DNA of 57,146 bases from an uncultured Blastococcus sp. (GTDB lineage: Bacteria > Actinomycetota > Actinomycetes > Mycobacteriales > Geodermatophilaceae). The notes beneath the pieces are model-generated. The model had not been told where the DNA came from, did no database searches, and saw only the letters and a program-made list of their open reading frames with translations. The DNA lies in assembly GCA_902805535.1 (NCBI GenBank), contig CADCTN010000001.1, positions 1 through 57,146 of the forward strand. The letters are read 5' to 3'. How positions within the stretch are numbered: the first letter of the stretch is position 1; every line of letters starts with the position of its first letter. The position numbers and the translations under genes are program-made. Below, in pieces: positions 48,655 through 56,661 of the stretch.

Positions 48655-49740
48655 TTACCCGACGTCGACCGGTACCACCGCTCGCGCCTCGGCGAAGTGG
48701 CAGGCCGCCGGGTGCCCCTGGCCCCGGTCGACCAGTGCCGGCGACTCGACGGCACAGATGTCCTGCGCCTTCCAGCAGCGGGTGCGGAACCGGCAGCCCG
48801 AGGGCGGGTCGGCCGGGCTGGGCACGTCGCCGTGCAGCAGGATCCGGTCCTTCTGCCCTCGCAGCGCCGGCTCGTGCAAGGGCACCGAGGACAGCAGGGC
48901 CTGGGTGTAGGGGTGCGACGGCGAGCCGTAGACCTGCTCGTCGGTGCCCTCCTCGACGACACTGCCCAGGTACATCACCGCGACGCGGTCGGAGATGTGC
49001 CGGACCACCGACAGGTCGTGGGCGATGAACAGGTAGGAGAGGCCGAAGTCGTCCTGCAGGTCCTCGAGCAGGTTGACCACCTGGGCCTGCACGGAGACGT
49101 CCAGCGCCGACACCGGCTCGTCGCAGACGATGACCTCCGGCTGGAGGGCCAGCGCCCGGGCGATGCCGATGCGCTGCCGCTGACCACCGGAGAACTGGTG
49201 CGGGTAGCGGTTGACGAAGTCGGGGTTGAGTCCGACGCGGTCCATCAGCTCCTGGGTGCGCTGCAGCCGGCCCTTGCGCGGCGCGATGTCGGCGTGCACC
49301 GACCAGCCTTCGGCGACGATGTCCCCGACGGTCATCCGGGGGTTCAGCGAGGCGTAGGGGTCCTGGAAGATGATCTGGACCTCGCGGCGGTACTGCTTGA
49401 GCGCGCGGCCGCCCATCTTCGCGACGTCCCGGCCCTTGTAGAGGATCGAGCCGTCGGTCGGCTTCTCCAGCGCGACGAGCAGCTTGGAGACGGTGGACTT
49501 GCCGCAGCCGGACTCGCCGACCAGGCCGAGGGTCTCGCCGCGGCGCAGGGTCAGGTCGACGCCGTCCACGGCCCGGACGTGCCCGATGGTCCGCTTGAAG
49601 ACGATCCCCTGGGTCAGCGGGAAGTGCTTCTTCAGACCCCTGATCTCCAGGAGCGGCTCCCCCTGCGGGGGGGCCGGGGGGAGTGCGGACTCGACGTCGG
49701 CGGTCTGGGAGCTCGCGGTCGCACCGGTGGGATCAGACAC
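48655..49740 (-). CDS. Peptide ABC transporter ATPase, OppF/DppF type
   Basis: A 361-aa ATPase with Walker [11 protein letters not shown]-loop [10 protein letters not shown], signature FSGGQRQR, Walker [15 protein letters not shown] and H-loop AHDLSVV. The oligopeptide/dipeptide C-terminal extension has the clustered cysteines [14 protein letters not shown] and AACHF, which hold an Fe-S cluster in relatives. GTG overlaps the preceding ATPase stop by 8 nt. Last gene of the five-gene importer. Confidence 0.93.
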   Translation of the reverse strand: MSDPTGATASSQTADVESALPPAPPQGEPLLEIRGLKKHFPLTQGIVFKRTIGHVRAVDGVDLTLRRGETLGLVGESGCGKSTVSKLLVALEKPTDGSILYKGRDVAKMGGRALKQYRREVQIIFQDPYASLNPRMTVGDIVAEGWSVHADIAPRKGRLQRTQELMDRVGLNPDFVNRYPHQFSGGQRQRIGIARALALQPEVIVCDEPVSALDVSVQAQVVNLLEDLQDDFGLSYLFIAHDLSVVRHISDRVAVMYLGSVVEEGTDEQVYGSPSHPYTQALLSSVPLHEPALRGQKDRILLHGDVPSPADPPSGCRFRTRCWKAQDICAVESPALVDRGQGHPAACHFAEARAVVPVDVG

Positions 49741-50785
49741 CGAGGACCTCCTCGCTGTAGTGGCACGCTGCCTCGCGACCGGGGACGACGAGGCGCAACG
49801 GGGGGCGGTCGCCGGCGCAGTCGCGACCGGGGAGCGCCTCCGCGCCGAGACGGCGGCGGGGGCAGCGTGGGTGGAAGGGGCAGCCGGACGGGATCCTGGA
49901 CAGGTTCGGTGGCTGGCCGGTGATCGGCTGGAGCCGGCCACCCTTGGCCTCGACCTGCGGCACCGAGTTCAACAGGCCCTCGGTGTAGGGATGGCCCGGC
50001 TTGGTGAAGACCTCGTCAACGGTACCCCGTTCGACGATCCGCCCGGCGTACATGACGGCCACGTTGTCGGCGACCTCGTTGACCACCCCGAGGTCGTGGG
50101 TGATGAGCACCAGGCCCATCCCCGTCTCCCGCTGCAGGTCCTTGAGCAGGTCCATCACCTGAGCCTGCACGGTGACGTCGAGTGCGGTGGTCGGCTCGTC
50201 GGCGATCAGGATCCTCGGGTCCAGCGCGATGGCCATGGCGATCATCACCCGCTGCCGCATGCCACCGGAGAACTGGTGCGGGTAGTCGTTCACCCGCTGG
50301 GCCGCGGCCGGGATGCGGACGCGGTCCATGAGCTCGACGGCGCGCTGCTTGGCATCCTTCTTGGAGAGGCCGCCGTGCGCGCGGAACATCTCACCGATCT
50401 GGTATCCCACGCTGTAGACGGGGTTCAGCGAGGACAGCGCGTCCTGGAAGATCATGGAGATGCCCGGCCCGCGGATCTTGCGCTGCTCCTCCGCGGGAAG
50501 GGTCAGCAGGTTCCGGCCCTCGAACCAGATCTCGCCGTTCGGAATGCGGGCCGGAGGCATGTCGAGGATGCCCATGATCGCCTGGGCGGACACCGACTTG
50601 CCCGACCCGGACTCCCCGAGGATGGCCAGGGTCTCCCCCGCCGAGACGGTGTAGCTGATGCCGTTGACGGCGTTCACGAGGTTCTCGCGGGTGCGGAACT
50701 CCACGAACAGGTCCTCGACCGAGAGGATCGGCGACGATCCGTCGCCACTCCGGACGGAGGACGCGGAGCTGGGCAGGGTGGTCAT
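49733..50785 (-). CDS. Peptide ABC transporter ATPase, OppD/DppD type
   Basis: A 350-aa ATPase: Walker [10 protein letters not shown]-loop [10 protein letters not shown], signature FSGGMRQR, Walker [16 protein letters not shown]-loop THDLGVV. A C-terminal domain has CPFHPRC followed by further cysteines. It pairs with the OppF-type ATPase as a heterodimer. The ATG overlaps the permease stop (ATGA). Confidence 0.93.
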   Translation of the reverse strand: MTTLPSSASSVRSGDGSSPILSVEDLFVEFRTRENLVNAVNGISYTVSAGETLAILGESGSGKSVSAQAIMGILDMPPARIPNGEIWFEGRNLLTLPAEEQRKIRGPGISMIFQDALSSLNPVYSVGYQIGEMFRAHGGLSKKDAKQRAVELMDRVRIPAAAQRVNDYPHQFSGGMRQRVMIAMAIALDPRILIADEPTTALDVTVQAQVMDLLKDLQRETGMGLVLITHDLGVVNEVADNVAVMYAGRIVERGTVDEVFTKPGHPYTEGLLNSVPQVEAKGGRLQPITGQPPNLSRIPSGCPFHPRCPRRRLGAEALPGRDCAGDRPPLRLVVPGREAACHYSEEVLGV

Positions 50786-51753
50786 GAGCGCTGCCTCGGG
50801 TCGAGGGCGTCGCGCAGCGCGTCGCCCATCATGATGAAGGCCATCACCGTCAGGGTGAGGATCACGCTGGGGAAGAGCACCAGGTGCGGCGCGGTGCGCA
50901 GCAGCTGCTGGCCCTGAGCGATCTGCAGCCCCCAGGAGATGGACGGCGCCTGCAGACCGACGCCGAGAAAGGTCAGCGTGGCCTCGGCCGCGATGAGCAC
51001 CCCGATGGTGATCGTCGCGTAGACGAGCACCGGTGCGACCGCGTTCGGCAGGATGTGCCGCACCAGGATGCGGTAGTCCGACGCACCCATGGCACGGGCG
51101 GCGGCCACGTAGTCCGAGCTCTTGACCGCGATCACCTGCGACCGCACCAGCCGCATGGCTGTCATCCAGCCGAAGGCGGCCAAGGCGATGGCCACCGCTC
51201 CAGGCCCGCGCTCACTGATGATCGGCAAGCCGGTGGACGGTCCGACCCGCAGGAGGACCAGCGCACCGAGGATGAGCGGAAGCGCGTAGAAGATGTCGGT
51301 CAGCCGCGCCAGGATGCTGTCGGTGAGGCGCCCGTAGTAACCGGCGATCGCGCCCACGACCACGCCCATCAGCAGCACGCCCAGGACGCCCAGCACGCCG
51401 ATGAGCAGCGAGTTGCGTGCCCCGTAGACGACGTTGGACAGGTAGTCGCAGCCCTGCTGGTCGAAGCCGAGCCAGTGGTCGGCCGACGGCGTGGCCCGGG
51501 AGTTGCTCAGGTCGCACGCCCGCGGATCTGCCCCCCGGGCGAAGATCGACGGGAAGAGCGCCATCGCCAGGAACAGCACGCCCAGGACCGCGCCGATCCA
51601 GAAGATGGCGCTGCGCCGCAACTGCACCCACGCGTCGCTCCACAGGCTGTTCTGGCGGGAGTCGGTGACGTCCACCGAGGGGGCGCCCAGGCCCGTCGTC
51701 GTTCCCGCACGGACCTCGTCGGAACGGAGATCCTGCTGCTGTGAATCAGTCAT
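50782..51753 (-). CDS. Peptide ABC transporter permease, OppC/DppC type
   Basis: A 323-aa permease with an N-terminal OppC_N segment and first helix (RSAIFWIGAVLGVLFLAMALFP), an extracellular loop HWLGFDQQGCDYLSNVVYGAR and five more helices. The coupling motif is DYVAAARAMGASDYRILVRHILPN (EAA-like). ATG overlaps the OppB-type stop by 8 nt. Confidence 0.93.
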   Translation of the reverse strand: MTDSQQQDLRSDEVRAGTTTGLGAPSVDVTDSRQNSLWSDAWVQLRRSAIFWIGAVLGVLFLAMALFPSIFARGADPRACDLSNSRATPSADHWLGFDQQGCDYLSNVVYGARNSLLIGVLGVLGVLLMGVVVGAIAGYYGRLTDSILARLTDIFYALPLILGALVLLRVGPSTGLPIISERGPGAVAIALAAFGWMTAMRLVRSQVIAVKSSDYVAAARAMGASDYRILVRHILPNAVAPVLVYATITIGVLIAAEATLTFLGVGLQAPSISWGLQIAQGQQLLRTAPHLVLFPSVILTLTVMAFIMMGDALRDALDPRQRS

Positions 51754-52669
51754 AGCGGATCCTCGGGTCGAGGACGGCGTACAGGACGTCGACCACCAGG
51801 TTGAAGAAGATGAAGAACAGGACCATCAGGGTCACGATGCCGACGACGACGGCACCCTCCTGGGCGCGGACGGAGTCGAACACCGACCGGCCGATGCCCG
51901 GCAGGTTGAAGATGGTCTCGGTCACGATCGCGCCGCCCATGAGGGTACCGATGTCGGCACCGATGAACGTGACCACCGGGATCAGGCTGTTGCGCAGCGT
52001 GTGCCGGACGATCACGGTCTTGTTCGGGAGCCCCTTCGCCCGCGCCGTGCGCACATAGTCCGCCCGCATGTTCTCCGCGATGCTCGTGCGGGTCAGCCGG
52101 GCGACGTAGGCGAGCGACCCGGAAGCCAGCACCAGGCCCGGCAGCAGATAGCTGTACAGACCCTCCGTCGTGCCGGCGATCGGGAACAGGCCCAGCTGGA
52201 GACCGAAGACGTACTGCGAGATGAAGGCCAGCACCAGGATGGGGATCGACACGATCACGGTGGTGCTGACCAGCACCACGTTGTCGAAGAAGCCGTTCCG
52301 GCGGATTCCGGCGAGCACTCCGGCGATGACCCCGATGAGGATCTCGAAGGCGATGGCGACGGCGGCGAGCTTCGCCGTCACGGGCAGGCGGAGCAGGATC
52401 GTGTCCAGGACCGGCCGGCCGCGGAAGTCGGTGCCGAAGTCGCCCTGGAAGAGGTCACCCACGTACTTGACGTACTGCAGCCAGAGCGGGTCGTCGAGGT
52501 TGAAGTCCTCACGCAGTTGCGCCATGACGGCTGCGGAGAGCGGCCGGTCGCCGGCGAGCGCCCGGATGGGGTCGCCGGGCAGCGCGTACACCATGGCGAA
52601 GATCAGGAAGGAGGCCCCCAGCAGGACCGGAACGGTGAGCAGCAGGCGGCGGGCGATATAGCGGCCCAA
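51746..52669 (-). CDS. Peptide ABC transporter permease, OppB/DppB type
   Basis: A 307-aa permease with six helices: first IARRLLLTVPVLLGASFLIFAMVYALPGDP, EAA-like coupling loop DYVRTARAKGLPNKTVIVRHTLRNSLIP and a final DPRIRYD, the classic C-terminal ending of this family. TTG 52669 is preferred because AGGAGG lies 5 nt upstream; the ORF opens 12 codons earlier without such support. A strong hairpin separates it from the binding-protein gene upstream. Confidence 0.92.
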   Translation of the reverse strand: MGRYIARRLLLTVPVLLGASFLIFAMVYALPGDPIRALAGDRPLSAAVMAQLREDFNLDDPLWLQYVKYVGDLFQGDFGTDFRGRPVLDTILLRLPVTAKLAAVAIAFEILIGVIAGVLAGIRRNGFFDNVVLVSTTVIVSIPILVLAFISQYVFGLQLGLFPIAGTTEGLYSYLLPGLVLASGSLAYVARLTRTSIAENMRADYVRTARAKGLPNKTVIVRHTLRNSLIPVVTFIGADIGTLMGGAIVTETIFNLPGIGRSVFDSVRAQEGAVVVGIVTLMVLFFIFFNLVVDVLYAVLDPRIRYD

Positions 52670-52754
52670 GGATCCCTCCTCGGTCAGGACACAGGACACC
52701 CGCATCTGGGGCGGGCGATGCGTCGTCCATCATGCGGGACGGTCCGAGCGGCGA

Positions 52755-52798
52755 ACCGCCGGGGACACCTGCCCGGTCGGGCAGGCACCCCCGGCGGT
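52755..52798 (-). terminator. Hairpin between binding-protein and permease genes
   Basis: ACCGCCGGGG / CCCCGGCGGT arms enclose inner CCTGCCC / GGGCAGG pairing. It probably raises binding-protein mRNA over the rest of the operon by partial termination or mRNA stabilisation. Confidence 0.75.
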
Positions 52799-52821
52799 CG
52801 CCGTGCGGTGTGCGGGTGGCG

Positions 52822-54477
52822 TCAGCTGTTGACGGTGACCGCCGCGGTGCGGATGTGACCGAAGACGTCGATCACGACATTGCTGACGTTCTCGCCGTGA
52901 GCGGCCTGCTCGAGCTCGTAGAACATCGGGATGACCGGCATGTCCTCGAGGAGGAGATCCTCGGCCTGGTTGTAGAACTCGATGGCCTCCTCGTTGCTGC
53001 CCGCCGAGTTGCCCTCCGTGATGAGGGAGTCGAACTCGGGGTTCGAGTAGAACGTCGTGTTCGAACCCACCGGCGCCAGCGCCGAGGTGGAGTACAGCGG
53101 CTCGAGGTAGTTCTGCGGGCTGGGGTAGTCCATGCTCCAGCCGAGACGGAACGGGCCGGTCATGCCCTTCTCGTCCTGCAGCGGCAGGTACTCGGCGAAG
53201 TCCAGCTCCCCCCGCAGCACGTACTCGACGCCCACGTTCTCACGCAGCTGGTTGCCGACGGCCTGGATGTAGGCGTCGTGACCGGCGCCGGCGTTGAACC
53301 ACAGCTCGATCGGCTGGCTGCGGTCGAACCCTGCCTCGTCCAGCAGCTCGTTGGCGCGCTCGGGGTCCAGGGTGCAGTACTCGCAGGCACCCTCGCGGTA
53401 GCCCTCGACCACCGGAGCGACGACCGAGTCGGCGGGCGTACGCCCGCCGTTGAAGATCGCCTCGGCGATCTCCTCGCGGTCGATGGCCATGGACAGCCCC
53501 TGGCGCACCCGCGGGTCGGCGTAGCGCGCCTGGTAGAGCGGGAGGCCGAGGTACTGGAACCCGGAGGACGGCGCCTCGAGGAAGCGGTCACCGAACTCGT
53601 CCTGCACGGACGTCAGAGCGTCCGGGGGCACGTCGGAGAGCACGTCGAGGTTGCCGCCCTGGACGTCGGTGTAGGCCGTCGCCTGGTCGGCGTAGACCCG
53701 GAACTCCACCGAGTCGGCCTGAGCCGGCTCCTCGCCCGCGTACTCCTCGAACCGGGTGAGGGTGAAGCCCGTGCCCGGCACGAACTCCTCCTCCGCCTGG
53801 AAGGGACCGTTCCCGACGGGAGTCGTGCCGGCCGCCTCCGGGTCCTCGAAGAAGGACTCCGGGAGCGGGAAGAACGCGCTGTAGCCGACGGTCACCGGGA
53901 ACTGCGCGAAGGGGGTGGCGAGAGTGACGGTGAACTCGGTGTCGTCGACGACCTCGAGCCCGCTCATCTCCTCAGCCGCCGGCGGGGTGATGAGGGTGCC
54001 GGCGTCGTCGGTCTCGCCCTGCAGCTCGTCGTAGCCCTCGATGTTGGAGAAGAAGTACGACCCGCCCTGCGCGTTCGTGCTGAGCGCCGTGTAGTTCCAG
54101 GCGTCGACGAAGGACTGCGCGGTCACCGGCGTGCCGTCGTGGAAGGTCCAGCCGTCCTTCAGCGTGACGGTCCACGTCGTGTTGTCCTCGGACTCGATCG
54201 TCTCGGCCACGCCGGTGTACTCGACCGCGCCGTCCGCCGCGTACTGGACCAGTCCGGTCCACAGCGCCTCGAGGACCTGGGCGCCCTCGCTCTCGGTGGT
54301 GTTGCCGGGCACGAGCGGGTTCTCGGGCTCGCCGATGTAGAGGCTGTACGTGCCCCCGGCGGCCTCCGTTCCGCCCTCTTCGCCGCCCTCGTCCTCACTT
54401 CCGCCACAGGCTGTCATCAGCAGCGCGGCGGCGACGGCCGTCGCCACGAGCGAACTACTCCGCTTGCTCAACTTCAC
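52822..54477 (-). CDS. Peptide ABC transporter substrate-binding lipoprotein (family 5)
   Basis: A 551-aa lipoprotein: signal peptide with lipobox LMTAC, an acidic Gly/Glu linker, then the family 5 fold. It has YIGEPENPLVPGNTTESEGAQVLEALWTGLV, KDGWTFHDGTPVTAQSFVDAWNYT, NLDVLSDVPP and VRQGLSMAIDREEIAEAIF. It binds oligo- or dipeptides and delivers them to the downstream permease. GTG 54477 has GGGAGG 8 nt upstream. First gene of the operon. Confidence 0.93.
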   Translation of the reverse strand: MKLSKRSSSLVATAVAAALLMTACGGSEDEGGEEGGTEAAGGTYSLYIGEPENPLVPGNTTESEGAQVLEALWTGLVQYAADGAVEYTGVAETIESEDNTTWTVTLKDGWTFHDGTPVTAQSFVDAWNYTALSTNAQGGSYFFSNIEGYDELQGETDDAGTLITPPAAEEMSGLEVVDDTEFTVTLATPFAQFPVTVGYSAFFPLPESFFEDPEAAGTTPVGNGPFQAEEEFVPGTGFTLTRFEEYAGEEPAQADSVEFRVYADQATAYTDVQGGNLDVLSDVPPDALTSVQDEFGDRFLEAPSSGFQYLGLPLYQARYADPRVRQGLSMAIDREEIAEAIFNGGRTPADSVVAPVVEGYREGACEYCTLDPERANELLDEAGFDRSQPIELWFNAGAGHDAYIQAVGNQLRENVGVEYVLRGELDFAEYLPLQDEKGMTGPFRLGWSMDYPSPQNYLEPLYSTSALAPVGSNTTFYSNPEFDSLITEGNSAGSNEEAIEFYNQAEDLLLEDMPVIPMFYELEQAAHGENVSNVVIDVFGHIRTAAVTVNS

Positions 54478-54780
54478 GTGCAAGGCCTCCCTCGTCCCGC
54501 ATCTGCGGGGGGAACGGACAGGTCGATCCACGCCGCAACGGGCGGCCGGACGACTGATTGGTCACGAGCGATACGCACCCGGGAGGTAGACCTCCCCAGT
54601 ACGACGGATGGACCCTAGGCACGCCCCGGAGAGGGTGTCCACGTACGTCATCGAGTTGTGACCTGGGCTCACGATCTGCGCCACAACCGCAACATCGTCA
54701 CCGTCACCGGCCCCGGCACGACACGGCACGGCCCGGCACGACTCTGCACCGGTTCGCCCTCCCCGCCGGACGCCTTGCAG
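54478..54780. other. Divergent intergenic region without a recognisable gene
   Basis: The gap between the binding-protein gene and csbD holds a 7-2-7 dyad, imperfect GGCACGAC/GGCACGGC direct repeats near 54713-54741 and no convincing ORF in either strand. Confidence 0.6.
54581..54596. promoter_or_regulatory. Dyad GGGAGGT-N2-ACCTCCC upstream of the peptide importer
   Basis: Perfect 7-bp arms about 105-120 bp before the binding-protein start; a candidate operator or 5'-UTR hairpin. Confidence 0.45.
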
Positions 54781-54796
54781 CGCGCTGACCTGCACA

Positions 54797-54822
54797 GGTT
54801 CGGTTCTCGCCCCACCGGGTAA
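54797..54822 (+). promoter_or_regulatory. Sigma-B-type stress promoter
   Basis: GGTT (54797-54800), 16 nt, GGGTAA (54817-54822) matches the GNTT-N14-16-GGGTAT pattern of general stress sigma factors, about 40 bp before csbD. Confidence 0.6.
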
Positions 54823-54862
54823 GGGGTAGTGAGGATCGATCGACAGCAGAGGAGTGCACACG

Positions 54863-55033
54863 ATGAGCGGCACGGACAAGCTGACCAACAAGATCGAAGA
54901 GATGTCGGGCAAGGGGAAGCAGACGGTCGGGGACGCGACCGACAACCGCGACCTCCAGGCCGAGGGCAAGAAGGAAGAGTCGAAGAGCAACCTGAAGCAG
55001 GGCGTGGAGCACGTCAAGGACGCCTTCAAGTAA
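54863..55033 (+). CDS. CsbD family stress protein
   Basis: A 56-aa hydrophilic protein: MSGTDKLTNKIEEMSGKGKQ, then TVGDATDNRDLQAEGKKEES and GVEHVKDAFK, the CsbD pattern. CsbD of Bacillus is a sigma-B general stress protein with no known activity. AGGAG lies 8 nt before the ATG, and a sigma-B-type promoter precedes it. Confidence 0.92.
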   Translation: MSGTDKLTNKIEEMSGKGKQTVGDATDNRDLQAEGKKEESKSNLKQGVEHVKDAFK

Positions 55034-55109
55034 CCAGCGCTCCCAGCACCACGCCACGACGGGCGCCACGCTCCCCGGAGCGCGGCGTCCGTCGTCGTGC
55101 GTCCGGGGG

Positions 55110-55871
55110 TCAGCCCGCGCGCAGCAGCACGCGCACCGCAGGCAGCAGGGGACGGTCAGCCGGGATCCAGTCCAGGCCCTCCAGCTCGTCGGCCCGCACC
55201 CACCGCAGCTGCGCGTGCTCGTGGGCCACGGGCTGCCCGCCGTCCAGCGTGGCCCACCAGACCCGGAGCGTCGAGCTGCCGGGCGCGCCGCCGCCGACCA
55301 CGCCGTCGAGCAGGACCTCACCCACGAACGACCGGGGCACGATCGTGACGCCGAGCTCCTCGGCGCACTCCCGGACCAGCGCCGCGAGGTCGGACTCCCC
55401 CGGCTCGACCTTGCCGCCGGGGAACTCCCACATCCCGTCGAAGGGTCCCCCGGACCGCTGCGCGACGAGGACCCGGCCGTCGTCGACGATCGCCGCGCCC
55501 ACGACCTGCACCACGTCCAGCGCGCGGCGCTCGGCTGCCGCGGCATAGGCGTCCAGGTGCGCCCGCATCGCCCGCAGGACGCGCCGGCGGAGCACCACCC
55601 GGTCGTGCAGTTCGCCCAGCAGCCCCGGGACGCCGGTCTCCCAGTCGACCTGCTCGTCGACACGCGTGCCCGCGCCAGTGGCCGAGAACCGGCGGGAATG
55701 GGTCAGCCACCGCCATCCCGAGCCCGGGCCCACGGCGTGGACGTGGCGGTACGGCCGGACCGACACGATCTCCTCCAGCGGGGTCCCCCACGGCCGCCCG
55801 AGCGTCCGCGCCACGTCGAAAGCGACGGTCAGGGGAGCCTCCACCACGGTGGTGAGACGCAGCCGGAACAC
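55110..55871 (-). CDS. SRPBCC-Nudix hydrolase fusion
   Basis: A 253-aa protein with two parts. Residues 1-115 look like a SRPBCC helix-grip domain (start FRLRLTTVVEAPLTVAFDVARTLG, end VLRRRVLRAMRAHLDAYAAAAERR). Residues 118-253 are a MutT-type Nudix domain: VQVVGAAIVDDGRVLVAQRSGGPFDGMWEFPGGKVEPGES followed by the Nudix box ending RECAEELGV. The second part resembles 8-oxo-dGTP or CTP pyrophosphohydrolases. What the first part binds is unknown. GTG start. It diverges from the Rrf2 gene. Confidence 0.85.
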   Translation of the reverse strand: MFRLRLTTVVEAPLTVAFDVARTLGRPWGTPLEEIVSVRPYRHVHAVGPGSGWRWLTHSRRFSATGAGTRVDEQVDWETGVPGLLGELHDRVVLRRRVLRAMRAHLDAYAAAAERRALDVVQVVGAAIVDDGRVLVAQRSGGPFDGMWEFPGGKVEPGESDLAALVRECAEELGVTIVPRSFVGEVLLDGVVGGGAPGSSTLRVWWATLDGGQPVAHEHAQLRWVRADELEGLDWIPADRPLLPAVRVLLRAG

Positions 55872-55930
55872 GGGGCCAGCCTCGCAGAGCAGGCAGGATG
55901 GGCCTTCCAGGACCCGGCAGGAGGAGCACC

Positions 55931-56404
55931 GTGCGCATCACCGCCCGCGTGGACTACGCCGTCCGCGCCGCTCTGGAGCTGGCCGCCGTCGCTCCGGACG
56001 CCCTGACGGCCGACCGCATCGCGACCTCCCAGGGAATCCCCGCGCGATTCCTGCAGACGATCCTCAGCGACCTCCAGCACGCGCGCCTGGTCATCAGCCA
56101 GCGGGGACGCGAGGGCGGCTACCGGCTGGCCCATCCCCCGGCGGAGATCTCCATCGCCCGCGTGATGCGGGTCGAGCAGGGCTTCCTCGCCGAGGTGCAC
56201 GGCAAGCGGCCGGAGGACGTCGTCTACCCCGGCTCCGCCGAGACGCTGGCGTCGGTCTGGGTGGCCGCGCGCGCGGGCTACCGCCGGGTGCTCGAGGAGG
56301 TGACGCTGGCTGACGTCGTGACCGGCAAGCTCCCCGGCCCCGTTGCTGAGCTGGTCGCCCTCGAGGACGCCTGGCGCTCGTTCGGCGACTCGCCCGGGCG
56401 CTGA
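55931..56404 (+). CDS. Rrf2 family transcriptional regulator
   Basis: A 157-aa regulator with N-terminal winged helix RITARVDYAVRAALELAAVAPDALTADRIA, IPARFLQTILSDLQHARLVISQRGREGGYRLAHPP and a C-terminal dimerisation helix. The cysteines that bind Fe-S in IscR or NsrR are absent, so it is closer to CymR-like sulfur regulators. It lies directly upstream of a leader peptide and sulfite reductase, which it may control. GAGGAG 5 nt before the GTG. Confidence 0.9.
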   Translation: MRITARVDYAVRAALELAAVAPDALTADRIATSQGIPARFLQTILSDLQHARLVISQRGREGGYRLAHPPAEISIARVMRVEQGFLAEVHGKRPEDVVYPGSAETLASVWVAARAGYRRVLEEVTLADVVTGKLPGPVAELVALEDAWRSFGDSPGR

Positions 56405-56472
56405 CGCGGGAACGGCGGGCCCGTCGCCGGGCTCCCACCCCCGATCGGTCGGGATATGGGAGCATCTGGGGC

Positions 56473-56559
56473 ATGACCGACCGCGGCAGCCTGCTCGTCG
56501 CGCGTCTGCACATCGACCTGGCGCTCGTCTCCAGCGCCGCCTGTCGCCCTCCGCGCTGA
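56473..56559 (+). CDS. 28-aa leader peptide of the sulfite reductase operon
   Basis: ATG to TGA encodes 28 residues, MTDRGSLLVARLHIDLALVS then SAACRPPR. The R-LH-DL----S--CR pattern is that of actinobacterial leader peptides found before sulfur assimilation genes, where the Cys codon is thought to sense cysteine supply. A perfect hairpin follows 12 nt after the stop. Confidence 0.75.
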   Translation: MTDRGSLLVARLHIDLALVSSAACRPPR

Positions 56560-56571
56560 GCCCGGTCCCCC

Positions 56572-56589
56572 GCGCAGCCTCCGCTGCGC
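56572..56589 (+). promoter_or_regulatory. Attenuator-like hairpin
   Basis: GCGCAGC / GCTGCGC arms with loop CTCC lie between the leader peptide and the reductase gene; a second GGCCG/CGGCC pairing lies near 56620-56633. Confidence 0.6.
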
Positions 56590-56661
56590 CCCCGATCTGC
56601 AGCGCCCCTCCTCCGAACGGCCGTCGGCCGGGGAGTCGGTGAGCGCAGGAAGTAGTCAGCC

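Noticed and set aside
52732-54618. 628-aa plus-strand open frame over the binding-protein gene
   Set aside because: Antisense shadow with Arg/Gly/Val bias; the opposite strand has a complete lipoprotein with family motifs.
54654-54672. TGTGA...TCAC half-sites resembling a CRP operator
   Set aside because: Spacing between half-sites is 7 rather than 6 and the second half ends TCACG, so it is too weak to claim.
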